NCBI GenBank assembly: GCA_037144355.1
Contig: JBAWWY010000027.1
Span: 1-21,792 of the forward strand
DNA: 21,792 nt
Direction of reading: 5' to 3'
Source: JBAWWY01 sp037144355
GTDB lineage: Bacteria > Bacillota > Clostridia > Peptostreptococcales > Anaerovoracaceae
Part shown: positions 6,789 through 14,808 of the stretch, piece by piece
Layout: each line of letters begins with the position of its first letter
How positions within the stretch are numbered: the first letter of the stretch is position 1
Made by a program: the position numbers and the translations under genes
Notes under the pieces: generated by a model
What the model was told of the DNA's origin: nothing
Databases searched by the model: none
The model's input: only the letters and a program-made list of their open reading frames with translations

Positions 6789-8789
6789 TTAATGCTTAAG
6801 CGATTCAAATTTTTTCAAGAGTCTATACACAGTTGCCCTGCTGATGTCCAACTCTTCCGATGCTTTTTTGATATTCCCATTATATGAATCAACAACGCTT
6901 TTTACGTATTTTGCCGAAGCCGAATCCAAAGTTTCTACTCCATTTCCTAAAGTGGCTTTTGTCGATGGAGGAACTACCGCATCCATTATCTCTTCAGGTA
7001 TTAAATCTGCAGTTAGCACATCGGTCTTTGCCATAATCATCATACGTTCCACAACATTGTTCAATTGCCTAACATTGCCTGGCCAATTATATTTCGTAAA
7101 GATATCCACCACGGAATCATCGATTCTTTTTATCTTCCTTTGATTCAAGTTCTTATTATTGTTTAGCAAATTATGGATAAGGATTGATATGTCGCTTTCC
7201 CTCTCCCGCAGTGATGGGAGTTTGATGTCCACTATATTAAGCCTATAATAGAGATCCTCCCGGAAATTCCCTTTCTCGACTTCTTTCTTCAAGTCTTGAT
7301 TGGTTGCGGCAATTATCTGAACGTCGACTGGAATCGGTAAATATCCTCCGATTCTTAGGATCTTGTTCTCTTGGAGTACCCTGAGCATCTTTGCCTGCAT
7401 ATCGATTGGCATATTGCTAATCTCATCTAGAAAAAGTGTCCCATGATGTGCAAGCTCGAATTTCCCTCGATGCCCGCCCTTCCTTGATCCTGTATATGCG
7501 CCTTCTTCATATCCGAAAAGCTCGCTTTCTAGAAGTTCTCTTGGTATTGCTCCACAATCCACAGCAACGAAAGGCCCTCTTTTCCTAGGACCGCTATTAT
7601 GGATTGCCTGGGCAAACATTTCTTTTCCAGTCCCGCTTTCCCCCTGGATAATTACTCTTGCTCCGTGTTCCCCAGCTTTCTTTGCTAAAGCAATAGTGTC
7701 GAGAAGCAGTTTGGATTTCCCAATAATATCATCGAATGTGAAGAATGCCCTGTTTTCCATATTCATCTTGTCAGCCAATTCCTGAATTTCTTCCAGTTTG
7801 ATGAATACCAAGACTTGATTTGAAGATTCTTTTTTATTTCCCTCTATGAATCTATGGGTCAAAAAACAATTGTAACTTTTTTTGTTCCCGTTAATTCTAA
7901 CTTGACCAACGCTCACACCATCAACTATTGAGGAAATTACTGAAGAAAGCTTTGGGACAGTCTGGATATAATTAATACTTTTGCCAATCATTTCATCCTT
8001 GCTGAAACCAGTCATCACGCTCATTTCCAGATTAGCCTGAGTTATTGCCAATTTCTCATTTATATATATGATGCCATCGGCGACAGTATCGAGGATGTTC
8101 TGTTGTTCGATATTCTGGGTAATGATTTCAGAATGGATTTCTTTAAGTTGAAATTCATTTTCTATAGCTTTTGCCGTCGCACCAACCATTCCGAGCATAT
8201 ACTTGTTTGATTTTTCCAGATCGACCGTCATTCCTATGGTTGCAGCTATATCGCCGTCCTTGTTGAAAATCGGAGATGTATATACTGCTTTTCTTTGAAA
8301 TATCTGGCAGTAATGTTCGGAACCAACCACGGTGAATGGTTTTCTATGCCTGATTGAAAGATCAAAACTATTGGTTCCAATAATTTCTTCTCTAACGTTT
8401 CTCCCTATTTGATAAGCCCTGTCGGCTTCGCTTAAAGATCCACCCTTTTGTATGTTTTTTAGAAAGAACCCTCCTTTGTCCACAATCTGCACGCTCAGGT
8501 CCTTTTCATCAACCATGTTTATCAATGCCTCCATAATGGGCACGGAAATATTAAGAAGCTCAAGGTTATCTTCGATTCTAGCTTCAATATTGGTATTGAT
8601 TTCTGGTATATCAGGGAGGTTCCTCATAAGATAGTTTACATTGTTGGTCTTGCATCTTTTCCAAGATTCTAGAATAGGTAGTGGAATTACATTTTCAATA
8701 ACAATGCCATTTTTGACAAAACTAACCCAGGCATATTCATAACGCATTAGTTCGGGATTCTCAAGATTATAAAAGGGATTATAAAGCAT
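6789..8789 (-). CDS. AcoR-type sigma-54-dependent transcriptional activator (666 aa)
   Basis: This cytosolic enhancer-binding protein activates RNA polymerase bearing sigma-54. The N-terminus has the ESWKRC motif typical of AcoR-type regulators, then a GAF-like sensor (about residues 60-210). A PAS domain follows (about 230-330; TVADGIIYINEKL). The AAA+ domain has Walker A GESGTGKE from residue 383, the sigma-54 contact loop at about 430 reading GAYTGS instead of GAFTGA, and Walker B GTLFLDEI. A Fis-type helix-turn-helix (IKKASEELDISRATVYRLLKKF) ends the protein. The start has TAGGAGAAAG upstream. Its ATG is 10 nt past the PEBP stop and its stop 19 nt before the deacylase, so all are cotranscribed. 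The -24/-12 promoter at 5203-5219 beyond the operon is the likely target; the GAF or PAS ligand is unknown. Confidence 0.95.
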   Translation of the reverse strand: MLYNPFYNLENPELMRYEYAWVSFVKNGIVIENVIPLPILESWKRCKTNNVNYLMRNLPDIPEINTNIEARIEDNLELLNISVPIMEALINMVDEKDLSVQIVDKGGFFLKNIQKGGSLSEADRAYQIGRNVREEIIGTNSFDLSIRHRKPFTVVGSEHYCQIFQRKAVYTSPIFNKDGDIAATIGMTVDLEKSNKYMLGMVGATAKAIENEFQLKEIHSEIITQNIEQQNILDTVADGIIYINEKLAITQANLEMSVMTGFSKDEMIGKSINYIQTVPKLSSVISSIVDGVSVGQVRINGNKKSYNCFLTHRFIEGNKKESSNQVLVFIKLEEIQELADKMNMENRAFFTFDDIIGKSKLLLDTIALAKKAGEHGARVIIQGESGTGKEMFAQAIHNSGPRKRGPFVAVDCGAIPRELLESELFGYEEGAYTGSRKGGHRGKFELAHHGTLFLDEISNMPIDMQAKMLRVLQENKILRIGGYLPIPVDVQIIAATNQDLKKEVEKGNFREDLYYRLNIVDIKLPSLRERESDISILIHNLLNNNKNLNQRKIKRIDDSVVDIFTKYNWPGNVRQLNNVVERMMIMAKTDVLTADLIPEEIMDAVVPPSTKATLGNGVETLDSASAKYVKSVVDSYNGNIKKASEELDISRATVYRLLKKFESLKH

Positions 8790-8799
8790 AATCTTTCTC

Positions 8800-9345
8800 C
8801 TATCCTGTATAAATTCCTTTCAGCGTAGCTGTGTCTAAAATATGTCCTTCCATTTTTTTTCGCAATTCGTTTAAATAGAAACCTTTATTTAAACCTAAAA
8901 CTTTATCCAATGCGTATATTGATACTTCGTATTCATGGTCTCTATCTGGTGCTGGCCCCCCATAATAGCATGTAATACTTTCGTCGAGTCCGTATTCACC
9001 AAGAGGTGTCATCCAGCTGTTCCTCCCTTGAATGAGGTTGACTTTATCTCTGCTGGCATTTTCAGCAAGAGATGTAACATCTTTTGGTATGTCGCAAGCC
9101 AGCCAGTGGATCCAACAAAAGCCCTCATCAGGGATATCATCATAGTCCAGAAAGACTATGGAAAAAGACTGTGTTCCTTCAGGTTGTCCATCCCATTGCA
9201 ATGGGAATGAGGTTTGCGGCACACCTAATTTAAGATTCTCCGATCTTTTGCCGTATTTATCCATAATAAAACCGTCTCTAAATCCCGAGCTGTTTATTTT
9301 CAATAAATTCATCTCCCAATTAAATCCGAATGGAGTCAAATCCAT
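8800..9345 (-). CDS. PEBP family protein, YbhB/YbcL type (181 aa)
   Basis: This is a phosphatidylethanolamine-binding (Raf kinase inhibitor-like) protein of the bacterial YbhB/YbcL branch. Family marks are SIVFLDYDDIPDEGFCWIHW (the DPDAP-like strand and the conserved His-Trp) and YYGGPAPDRDHEYEVSIYALD (GPxPPxxHxY-like) with the final amphipathic helix. It has no signal peptide, so it should be cytosolic. Length is normal. The function of bacterial PEBPs is poorly known; they bind anions or small ligands. It lies 14 nt after a USP gene and 10 nt before a sigma-54 activator gene, which makes a role in sensing or stress for that regulon possible but unproven. Confidence 0.92.
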   Translation of the reverse strand: MDLTPFGFNWEMNLLKINSSGFRDGFIMDKYGKRSENLKLGVPQTSFPLQWDGQPEGTQSFSIVFLDYDDIPDEGFCWIHWLACDIPKDVTSLAENASRDKVNLIQGRNSWMTPLGEYGLDESITCYYGGPAPDRDHEYEVSIYALDKVLGLNKGFYLNELRKKMEGHILDTATLKGIYTG

Positions 9346-9359
9346 CTAATGTCCTAAGC

Positions 9360-9800
9360 CTATTTAACAATCAGAACGGGCTTTTGAATATGATGCAACA
9401 CCTTTGTAGCTACACTTCCCATGAGAAAACGATTCAGGTTTGATCCGTTTCCATGATAGCCCATTATTACTAGGTCAATATCATTATTTTTCACATAATC
9501 GATAATTTTGTTGGCGGCATCGCCTTCAAGACTTACTACCTGAACTTTTTCGCTCATTTCTCCGAATGAATCCTTGGCATTTTTCAACAATTCCTCCGAT
9601 CTTTTACGAAATTCCGCATATAACTGGCTTACATCTCCAACTGCGGCCACGGCATGCCCAAAGGAATAAATTGGAAATGTTTCATTTATAACATTCAAAA
9701 TGATTATGTTGCCATCAAATATTCTGATAATCTCTTTCGCCTTATCTATAACCCTGCCACCTTCATCTGACCCGTCGTATGGAATTAAAATCTTTTTCAT
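9360..9800 (-). CDS. Universal stress protein, UspA family (146 aa)
   Basis: This single USP domain starts MKKILIPYDGSDE and ends KPVLIVK. It contains PIYSFGH, as does the paralogue at 1158-1598. The nucleotide loop is MGYHG...LMGSV with ten intervening residues; Tyr replaces the usual Ser or Thr after the first Gly. An AAAGGAGGTAATTGAA leader supports the start. It appears to be the first gene of the operon with PEBP, sigma-54 activator and deacylase. A weak promoter can be drawn at 9881-9910. Confidence 0.93.
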   Translation of the reverse strand: MKKILIPYDGSDEGGRVIDKAKEIIRIFDGNIIILNVINETFPIYSFGHAVAAVGDVSQLYAEFRKRSEELLKNAKDSFGEMSEKVQVVSLEGDAANKIIDYVKNNDIDLVIMGYHGNGSNLNRFLMGSVATKVLHHIQKPVLIVK

Positions 9801-9880
9801 TTCAATTACCTCCTTTGATAAACAAAATGCAGCGTATGCATCATCTATTTATTCAAGCCTGGAGTTTCTACTTCTAAAAT

Positions 9881-9910
9881 AATACTACTCCTATTTTTTT
9901 TAATTATCAA
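9881..9910 (-). promoter_or_regulatory. Possible promoter of the USP-PEBP-activator operon
   Basis: On the minus strand TTGATA (9905-9910) and TAGTAT (9881-9886) are 18 nt apart across an A-rich spacer. The -10 match is only 4 of 6, so this is tentative. It would leave a leader of about 75 nt before the ATG at 9800. Confidence 0.35.
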
Positions 9911-9936
9911 TAGGTGGTAGCTCTGTGGAATTTGAG

Positions 9937-9945
9937 TGATATAAT
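9937..9945 (+). promoter_or_regulatory. Extended -10 promoter of the ACT-domain gene
   Basis: TGATATAAT gives a consensus -10 box (9940-9945) preceded by TG with one base between, the extended -10 form. No good -35 hexamer is seen 17 nt upstream. The predicted start is about 35 nt before the ATG at 9987. Confidence 0.6.
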
Positions 9946-9986
9946 CTTAGTAAAGATTTATTGAATTTGTCAAAGGAGAATTAATC

Positions 9987-10376
9987 ATGTCTAAAAAAAT
10001 ACTAACTTTGAAATTGTTGAAAGACCAGTTTTGTGTCTGTAGGCTGAGCAAAGATGAAGCGATTCCAGAGTGGGCTTATTCAAGCCAGTTTTATTCAATA
10101 ACAAGAACTCCGGACGAGCTTTCCATTGTTTGCGCGCAAACAAATGTCCCTGTTGGTATTCAATGTGAGAAAGACTGGGCAATTTTTAAAATTGAAGGAG
10201 TATTAGATTTTTCCCTGGTTGGAATCCTGTCTGCGATAAGTACCATCCTTGCAGAAAATAAAATCAGTATTTTCGCCATATCTACATTCGATACCGATTA
10301 TATACTAGTCAAGCATGTAGATGTTGAAACCGCAATAAGAGTCCTAACTGATAGAAACTACGAAATGATTACATGA
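9987..10376 (+). CDS. ACT-domain protein, CASTOR-like (129 aa)
   Basis: This small cytosolic protein has two ACT-like halves. The first half ends with DELSIVCAQTNVP (about residues 43-55), and the second starts FKIEGVLDFSLVGILSAIS and holds AENKISIFAISTFDTDYILVK. The pattern is that of the paired-ACT family related to the amino-acid sensing part of CASTOR and COG3603 proteins. Such domains bind amino acids. The start is supported by AAAGGAG about nine nt before the ATG, and an extended -10 box lies further upstream. It is the only clear plus-strand gene and is divergent from the USP operon. It also lies between two catabolic units, so sensing of an amino acid made or used by them is a reasonable but untested idea. 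Confidence 0.88.
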   Translation: MSKKILTLKLLKDQFCVCRLSKDEAIPEWAYSSQFYSITRTPDELSIVCAQTNVPVGIQCEKDWAIFKIEGVLDFSLVGILSAISTILAENKISIFAISTFDTDYILVKHVDVETAIRVLTDRNYEMIT

Positions 10377-10484
10377 TAGGATAGAAATCCGCTAATTTTT
10401 CCGGTATTATTCCGGCTTCTCTTCAAATTCGTATTTGAAAAGAAAAAGTTTCATTAAGTTGAATCTCTTACTCATATTCATATA

Positions 10485-10520
10485 AATTGAGCGCTTCCTT
10501 TAGAAAGAAAGCGCTCAATT
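10485..10520. terminator. Convergent hairpin between the ACT gene and the HTH gene
   Basis: A perfect 12-bp stem joins AATTGAGCGCTT (10485-10496) to AAGCGCTCAATT (10509-10520); three more pairs form inside after one mismatch. It lies between convergent genes ending at 10376 and 10549 and could serve both, though no long T-run follows on either strand. A second, weaker hairpin (TTCAAAT/ATTTGAA) is at 10422-10439. Confidence 0.6.
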
Positions 10521-10548
10521 AAATTGTTTTGTCATGTATGCAGTTCTT

Positions 10549-10740
10549 TTATTTTGGCTCTCGAGATACATCCTGCCTTTTTTTGATCCAATCAATTACT
10601 TCGTTTTGATCAAATCTTATATTCTTTCCAATCTTCATAAAAGGCAATCCCTTGTTCTTCAAGTTGTAAATTGTTGTTCTTGTTACTTGAAGCATCTCAG
10701 CCAAATCTTCAGTTGTCAGAAATTTTATTTCGGATGGCAT
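10549..10740 (-). CDS. Excisionase-like helix-turn-helix protein (63 aa)
   Basis: This is a MerR-type winged HTH of the HTH_17/excisionase family. LTTEDLAEMLQVTRTTIYNLKNKG forms the helix-turn-helix (about residues 8-31), and LPFMKIGKNIRFDQNEVIDWI forms the wing and last helix. The start is set at 10740 because GAGGTG lies six nt upstream; a longer frame starting GTG at 10749 overlaps that site. No integrase or phage gene is nearby, so it is not acting as a phage excisionase here. It lies 43 nt after the amine permease with no terminator between, so it is probably the last gene of that operon. A DNA-binding accessory regulator is the likely role; the target is unknown. Confidence 0.85.
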   Translation of the reverse strand: MPSEIKFLTTEDLAEMLQVTRTTIYNLKNKGLPFMKIGKNIRFDQNEVIDWIKKRQDVSREPK

Positions 10741-10783
10741 CTTTAACACCTCATTGTCTTCACATACAAAAGCAGATATTTTG

Positions 10784-12184
10784 TTAACCTTCTATAGTCA
10801 TTTCTGGAGGTAATTTCCTGAAGAAATTGGTTTTGATTGCAAGGTATAGGATACCTAATGCCAACCAGGAGAAACCAAGAACTTTTGAGTGTATATCCAG
10901 ATTGAACCAGATTGTGAAACAGATTAGTGCTCCGCAAGCAGGTGCGATTAGATACCTGAACAAATCTTTTGCAGATCTCTTTTTATTTCTGACATAATAA
11001 TGTGCGATTACTGACAAGTTAACCATTGCAAAGCCAAGAAGCGCTCCAAAATTGATTAGAGAAGCAGCTGTTCCTAATGATAGGAATAAAGCAGTCAAAC
11101 TGATTATTGCAATAAGGAAAATGTTGTAAACTGGAGTTTTATGTTTTGGGTCAAGATGTGCAAAGAATTTTCCTGGCAATATCTTGTCTCTTCCCATTCC
11201 GAAAAGTATACGCGATGCAGATGCTTGAGAAGCGATGGCAGAAGCCAGACACCCAACACAATAAGCCGCTGTAAATACATAACCCATAAACGATCCTGCA
11301 ACCTTGTTGATAAGTTCATATGCGCCTGTATCTGCGCTCTGAAGTTCATTCCATGCATTTGGCCATGCGATTTGCAAGAAGTATGTTACTAAAATAAACA
11401 CCAATCCAGCTCCTACGCAAGTAATTATAATTGCTTTCCCAACATTCTTTTCTGGATTGATTGCTTCTTCAGATACTGTGGAAACTGCATCGAACCCAAG
11501 GAAAGATAATGCAAGTATGGATGCTCCACCAAGAATTGCTGTCCAACCCATGCCTGGCTTTACAAATTCAACAGAATTATAGAAAGCAGAGTAATCAATA
11601 AGCATGCCGCCACTTGATGTTATATACCTTAGAACAAAGATCATCAAAGCAGCTAGGAATATAATTTGAACCCAAATAAGTGCGCTGTTTACCCATGATG
11701 TTACCTGTATGCCGAAATAGTTTACTACAGTAACAAAAGCGATAAAGAATAATATCCATGCCCATCCAGGTATTCCTGGGATAGCTGCTACTAGGAATAG
11801 TGCTGCAACCAGATAGTTAAGCATTGGTAGAAGCATGTAATCCAAAAGGATGGTCCAACCAGATAAGAATCCGATGTGTGGATTAATCGATCTATGTACA
11901 TAAGTATAAGCGGATCCGGACATTGGATATGCTTTGACCATTTCTGCATAGCTCAATGCTGTAAATGTCATAGCTACTGTGGCAACTGCATACGTTAGTG
12001 AAAGCATGCCGTGTGTCATTGTTGTAACTAGACCAAAGGTTGTAAAGATTGTAAGTGGTACAAGGTAAGCCAAACCGTAATAGATAAGCGAACCTAAAGT
12101 TAGGACACGCTTTAGTTCTTGATGATACCCATATTTTTGAAGTTGGTCGGCATCATGCTGTGATGTTACGTTTTCTTTACTCAT
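10784..12184 (-). CDS. PuuP-like APC-family amine/amino acid importer (466 aa)
   Basis: This membrane transporter has about 12 helices. The start region reads LTLGSLIYYGLAYLVPLTIFTTFGLV, followed by ALSYAEMVKAYPMSGSAYTYV and GFLSGWTILLDYMLLPMLNYLVAA. This resembles the putrescine importer PuuP and its relatives as I remember them. Helix 1 keeps the small-residue unwound segment of the APC fold. ATG at 12184 is chosen because GGAGG lies nine nt before it. The same frame is open to a GTG at 12244, but there the binding-site-like GGGAGG abuts the start codon directly. Its place 85 nt after two nitrilase-fold enzymes and an amidohydrolase supports uptake of the amine or ureido compound they break down. 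Putrescine or agmatine are candidates, not established. Confidence 0.9.
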   Translation of the reverse strand: MSKENVTSQHDADQLQKYGYHQELKRVLTLGSLIYYGLAYLVPLTIFTTFGLVTTMTHGMLSLTYAVATVAMTFTALSYAEMVKAYPMSGSAYTYVHRSINPHIGFLSGWTILLDYMLLPMLNYLVAALFLVAAIPGIPGWAWILFFIAFVTVVNYFGIQVTSWVNSALIWVQIIFLAALMIFVLRYITSSGGMLIDYSAFYNSVEFVKPGMGWTAILGGASILALSFLGFDAVSTVSEEAINPEKNVGKAIIITCVGAGLVFILVTYFLQIAWPNAWNELQSADTGAYELINKVAGSFMGYVFTAAYCVGCLASAIASQASASRILFGMGRDKILPGKFFAHLDPKHKTPVYNIFLIAIISLTALFLSLGTAASLINFGALLGFAMVNLSVIAHYYVRNKKRSAKDLFRYLIAPACGALICFTIWFNLDIHSKVLGFSWLALGILYLAIKTNFFRKLPPEMTIEG

Positions 12185-12269
12185 TTCTTTATCCTCCATT
12201 TTTAATAATTGATTATTTAGAATTTTACCGTTTTCCTCAAACACCTCCCTAATATTTTATATGACTTGA

Positions 12270-13166
12270 TTAAAACTTTTTATATATATCAGGCCTATAA
12301 TCGGCAGTTCCACTACATGCGTTTTCAACACAAAGCCTTCTTCGAGCCAAGGTTAAGTCTATTGTAGCGATTAGAATTTCTTCCTGAATGTTGTCTTTGT
12401 CTCCTGCATAATAATTTACATCCGTTTCAAAGAATGTATTCACTTTTGGACCAATTATGGCACTTCCTCCGCCAAAGAAATTTTCATCATCGTATCCTGT
12501 AAGGTTGGAACTCGCAATAAATACTGTATTGCATAGGACCCCGTATTCCAAAGTGGGAGCGTAATAATTGATGAAAGCTTGCCTGCTGCCCTCTTTGCCA
12601 ACCTCTTCCGTCAGGGCTGTAGGATTTAAATATAGTCTTGATCCTTTACTTACATAATGTCTTAGGAGTTCAGGGAATTGGTACGTGTCATAGCAGATAC
12701 CCATAGAAATTGGCCCCCAAGGTGTTTCGAACATGAATGGCTTCTCCCCTTTTATGAAGCAAAGATTTTCTAATTCAAATGGATGTATTTTTTGATAAGA
12801 TCCAATAACGCCGTTTGGTCCAATTGCCACTGCGGAGTTGTACATTTCCATTGCATCTGAAGTTAACTTTTCTGCCATACCAAACACTATATAAATGCCA
12901 TACTTCTCTGCAACTTTGGAAACTGTATTGCAAACTTCTCCATCCAAGGTCTCAGCAGAAGAATGTTTTTCTTTATCGTCAACATTTTTGAGGTAATAAT
13001 AATCATATCCCATCACGCATAGCTCTGGAAAAAGCACCAAATCCGCTCCCCTTTTAGCTGCAGCTTCTGCAAATCCAATAATTCTTCTCAAGTTATTCTC
13101 TTTATCTCCTGAGCTCACCTTGAAATTTACAACTGCAATCGTTATGATATCTTTTTCGAATTTCAT
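12270..13166 (-). CDS. Carbon-nitrogen hydrolase, nitrilase superfamily (298 aa)
   Basis: This single nitrilase domain has the Glu-Lys-Cys catalytic set intact: Glu48 in ADLVLFPELCVMGYD, Lys126 in YQKIHPFE, and Cys158 in MGICYDTYQFPE. It should hydrolyse an amide, N-carbamoyl or possibly nitrile bond through a thioester in the cytosol. It is only distantly like the second nitrilase at 14809-15690, so the two probably act on different substrates or successive steps. The ATG overlaps the TGA of the amidohydrolase by 4 nt (ATGA) with AAAGGAGG inside the upstream gene, indicating translational coupling. The substrate is not recognisable; an omega-amidase, beta-ureidopropionase-like or aliphatic-amidase role is possible. 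Confidence 0.93.
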   Translation of the reverse strand: MKFEKDIITIAVVNFKVSSGDKENNLRRIIGFAEAAAKRGADLVLFPELCVMGYDYYYLKNVDDKEKHSSAETLDGEVCNTVSKVAEKYGIYIVFGMAEKLTSDAMEMYNSAVAIGPNGVIGSYQKIHPFELENLCFIKGEKPFMFETPWGPISMGICYDTYQFPELLRHYVSKGSRLYLNPTALTEEVGKEGSRQAFINYYAPTLEYGVLCNTVFIASSNLTGYDDENFFGGGSAIIGPKVNTFFETDVNYYAGDKDNIQEEILIATIDLTLARRRLCVENACSGTADYRPDIYKKF

Positions 13167-14791
13167 GATATACCTCCTTTGTAGATAACCTTTCCATCCA
13201 TAATCGTCAGCTCAACCTTGGTGCTTCGAATGTCTTCATCCGCTGTTTCAAAAAGATTTCTGTCAAGAACCACAATGTCTGCAAACTTCCCAACTTCCAA
13301 CGTTCCAAGTTCTTTTTCGCGATGGGTTCCAAAGGCCGAGCCATATGTATAAGCTCTCAAGATTTCCGCCATGGTAAGTTTTTCTTTTGGATTCCAGCCT
13401 CCAACAGGTAGCCCATCATTGTGCACTCTTGTCACTGCCCTATAGATTTCAAGAAAAGGATCGTTGTCCACAACTGGACAATCGGTTCCGATTGCTAAAA
13501 CTCCAGCTGCATCAAGCATTGTCTTAAGCGGCCAGGTCATCTTTGAGCGCTCTTCTCCTAACCTTGCCCGATATGGATTATCCTCAAATTTTTGTGTAAG
13601 TGCTAGATGTTCTGGCTGCATTGAGGGAATTATGCCTAAATCCTTGAATCTGTGCACATCGTCAGGATGTATGCATTCAATATGTTCAATTCCATGCCTT
13701 GCTTCATTCTTGCCATATTTCTTTATAGCAGCTTCGTAGCAGTCCAATGCGATTCTCACCGACCTGTCACCGCAAGCGTGCAATCTTACTGAAAAACCTC
13801 TTCTATGGGCTTCTTCGACTTGCATTCTAATTGCGTTGATATCGCTAAGCTCAGTACCGGTATCTCCAGGTTTGTCGCTGTATTCATCGATCATCAACGC
13901 GGTATATGTGGTTGGCACTCCGTCAAGAAATTGTTTAAGCAATGTAACTCTTCTTTTATCGCTTTTATACGTCGATCGCCAAATATCTGCTTGGTTTAAA
14001 TTGCATAAAAGGTCCGGCGCAGAGTGTATTCTGATATTCAGCTCTCCACTATCTTCAAGCTCTTTAAAAGCCTCATAATTTCCCATATTGACCCCAAAAT
14101 ATGGCTGCATGTCATTTACCGCGGTAATGCCGAATTTTGCTGCGCTTTCCATATATTTTCTTGTAAATGTCTTTTCCTGCTCTCTGGTAAATTGTAGGGC
14201 ATTTACAGCAACCAATCCTAGGGCCGCTTCATATAAAAACCCTGATGGTTCTCCATTCTGAAGTTTTTCCACATGTCCATAGTCTGGATCCTTAGTATCC
14301 TTGTCCACCCTGCAAATTTCCAAAGCTTTGCTATTGACCCATGCGCCATGGGCTTCTGCGTTTATCAGAAATATGGGCCGATCAGACACATATTTATCCA
14401 GAGAAAATTTGGTTGGTAAAACCTTCTCATCCCAAAATACATGGTACCAGTTGAAACCAATAATCCAGGCATCGTTTGGAATGGTCTTTGCAAAGTCCCC
14501 CACCATTCTGGCAGCTTCCTCCTCTGATTTCGCATCTCCTAGATTAACGAATGTCTTATACATTCCAGCCAATATGAGGTGAGTGTGGCTGTCATAAAAC
14601 GAAGACATTATCAGCTGGTTTCCAAAGTTAAATACTTGCGTTTTGGCGTCCTGAAATTCTTCAAAGTTCTCCTTTTGTTCCGAAACAGCTAGTATTTTAT
14701 TGTCCTTGATTGCAACAAATCCAGGTGACGCTTTGTCGGTCAAACCAGTAAAGATTGCGTCCCCGGTTAATATTAAATCTGCTTTTTGCAT
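13163..14791 (-). CDS. YtcJ-like metal-dependent amidohydrolase (542 aa)
   Basis: This is an amidohydrolase-superfamily protein of the large YtcJ/amidohydrolase_3 type. His69 and His71 in SFYDSHTHL start the barrel. RLHACGDRSVRIALDCYE and ARHGIEHIECIHPDD give the later His ligands, and AIGTDCPVVDNDPFLE the catalytic Asp. The C-terminal beta-sandwich piece (VGKFADIVVLDRNLF) is present. The reaction is hydrolysis of an amide, cyclic amide or formamide in the cytosol; substrates of most YtcJ proteins are unknown. It lies 17 nt after the AguB-like gene and overlaps the next nitrilase by 4 nt, so the three enzymes are made together. No signal peptide is seen. The start is preceded by GGGGAGAGG. 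Confidence 0.92.
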   Translation of the reverse strand: MQKADLILTGDAIFTGLTDKASPGFVAIKDNKILAVSEQKENFEEFQDAKTQVFNFGNQLIMSSFYDSHTHLILAGMYKTFVNLGDAKSEEEAARMVGDFAKTIPNDAWIIGFNWYHVFWDEKVLPTKFSLDKYVSDRPIFLINAEAHGAWVNSKALEICRVDKDTKDPDYGHVEKLQNGEPSGFLYEAALGLVAVNALQFTREQEKTFTRKYMESAAKFGITAVNDMQPYFGVNMGNYEAFKELEDSGELNIRIHSAPDLLCNLNQADIWRSTYKSDKRRVTLLKQFLDGVPTTYTALMIDEYSDKPGDTGTELSDINAIRMQVEEAHRRGFSVRLHACGDRSVRIALDCYEAAIKKYGKNEARHGIEHIECIHPDDVHRFKDLGIIPSMQPEHLALTQKFEDNPYRARLGEERSKMTWPLKTMLDAAGVLAIGTDCPVVDNDPFLEIYRAVTRVHNDGLPVGGWNPKEKLTMAEILRAYTYGSAFGTHREKELGTLEVGKFADIVVLDRNLFETADEDIRSTKVELTIMDGKVIYKGGIS

Positions 14792-14808
14792 TTCATTATC
14801 CCTCTCCC

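Noticed and set aside
10549..10740. Phage or integrative element suggested by the excisionase-like gene
   Set aside because: No integrase, attachment repeats or other mobile genes are visible; flanking genes are ordinary metabolic genes.
12185..12244. 20-codon N-terminal extension of the amine importer from a GTG at 12244
   Set aside because: The GGGAGG there abuts the GTG with no spacing, whereas GGAGG is nine nt before the ATG at 12184.
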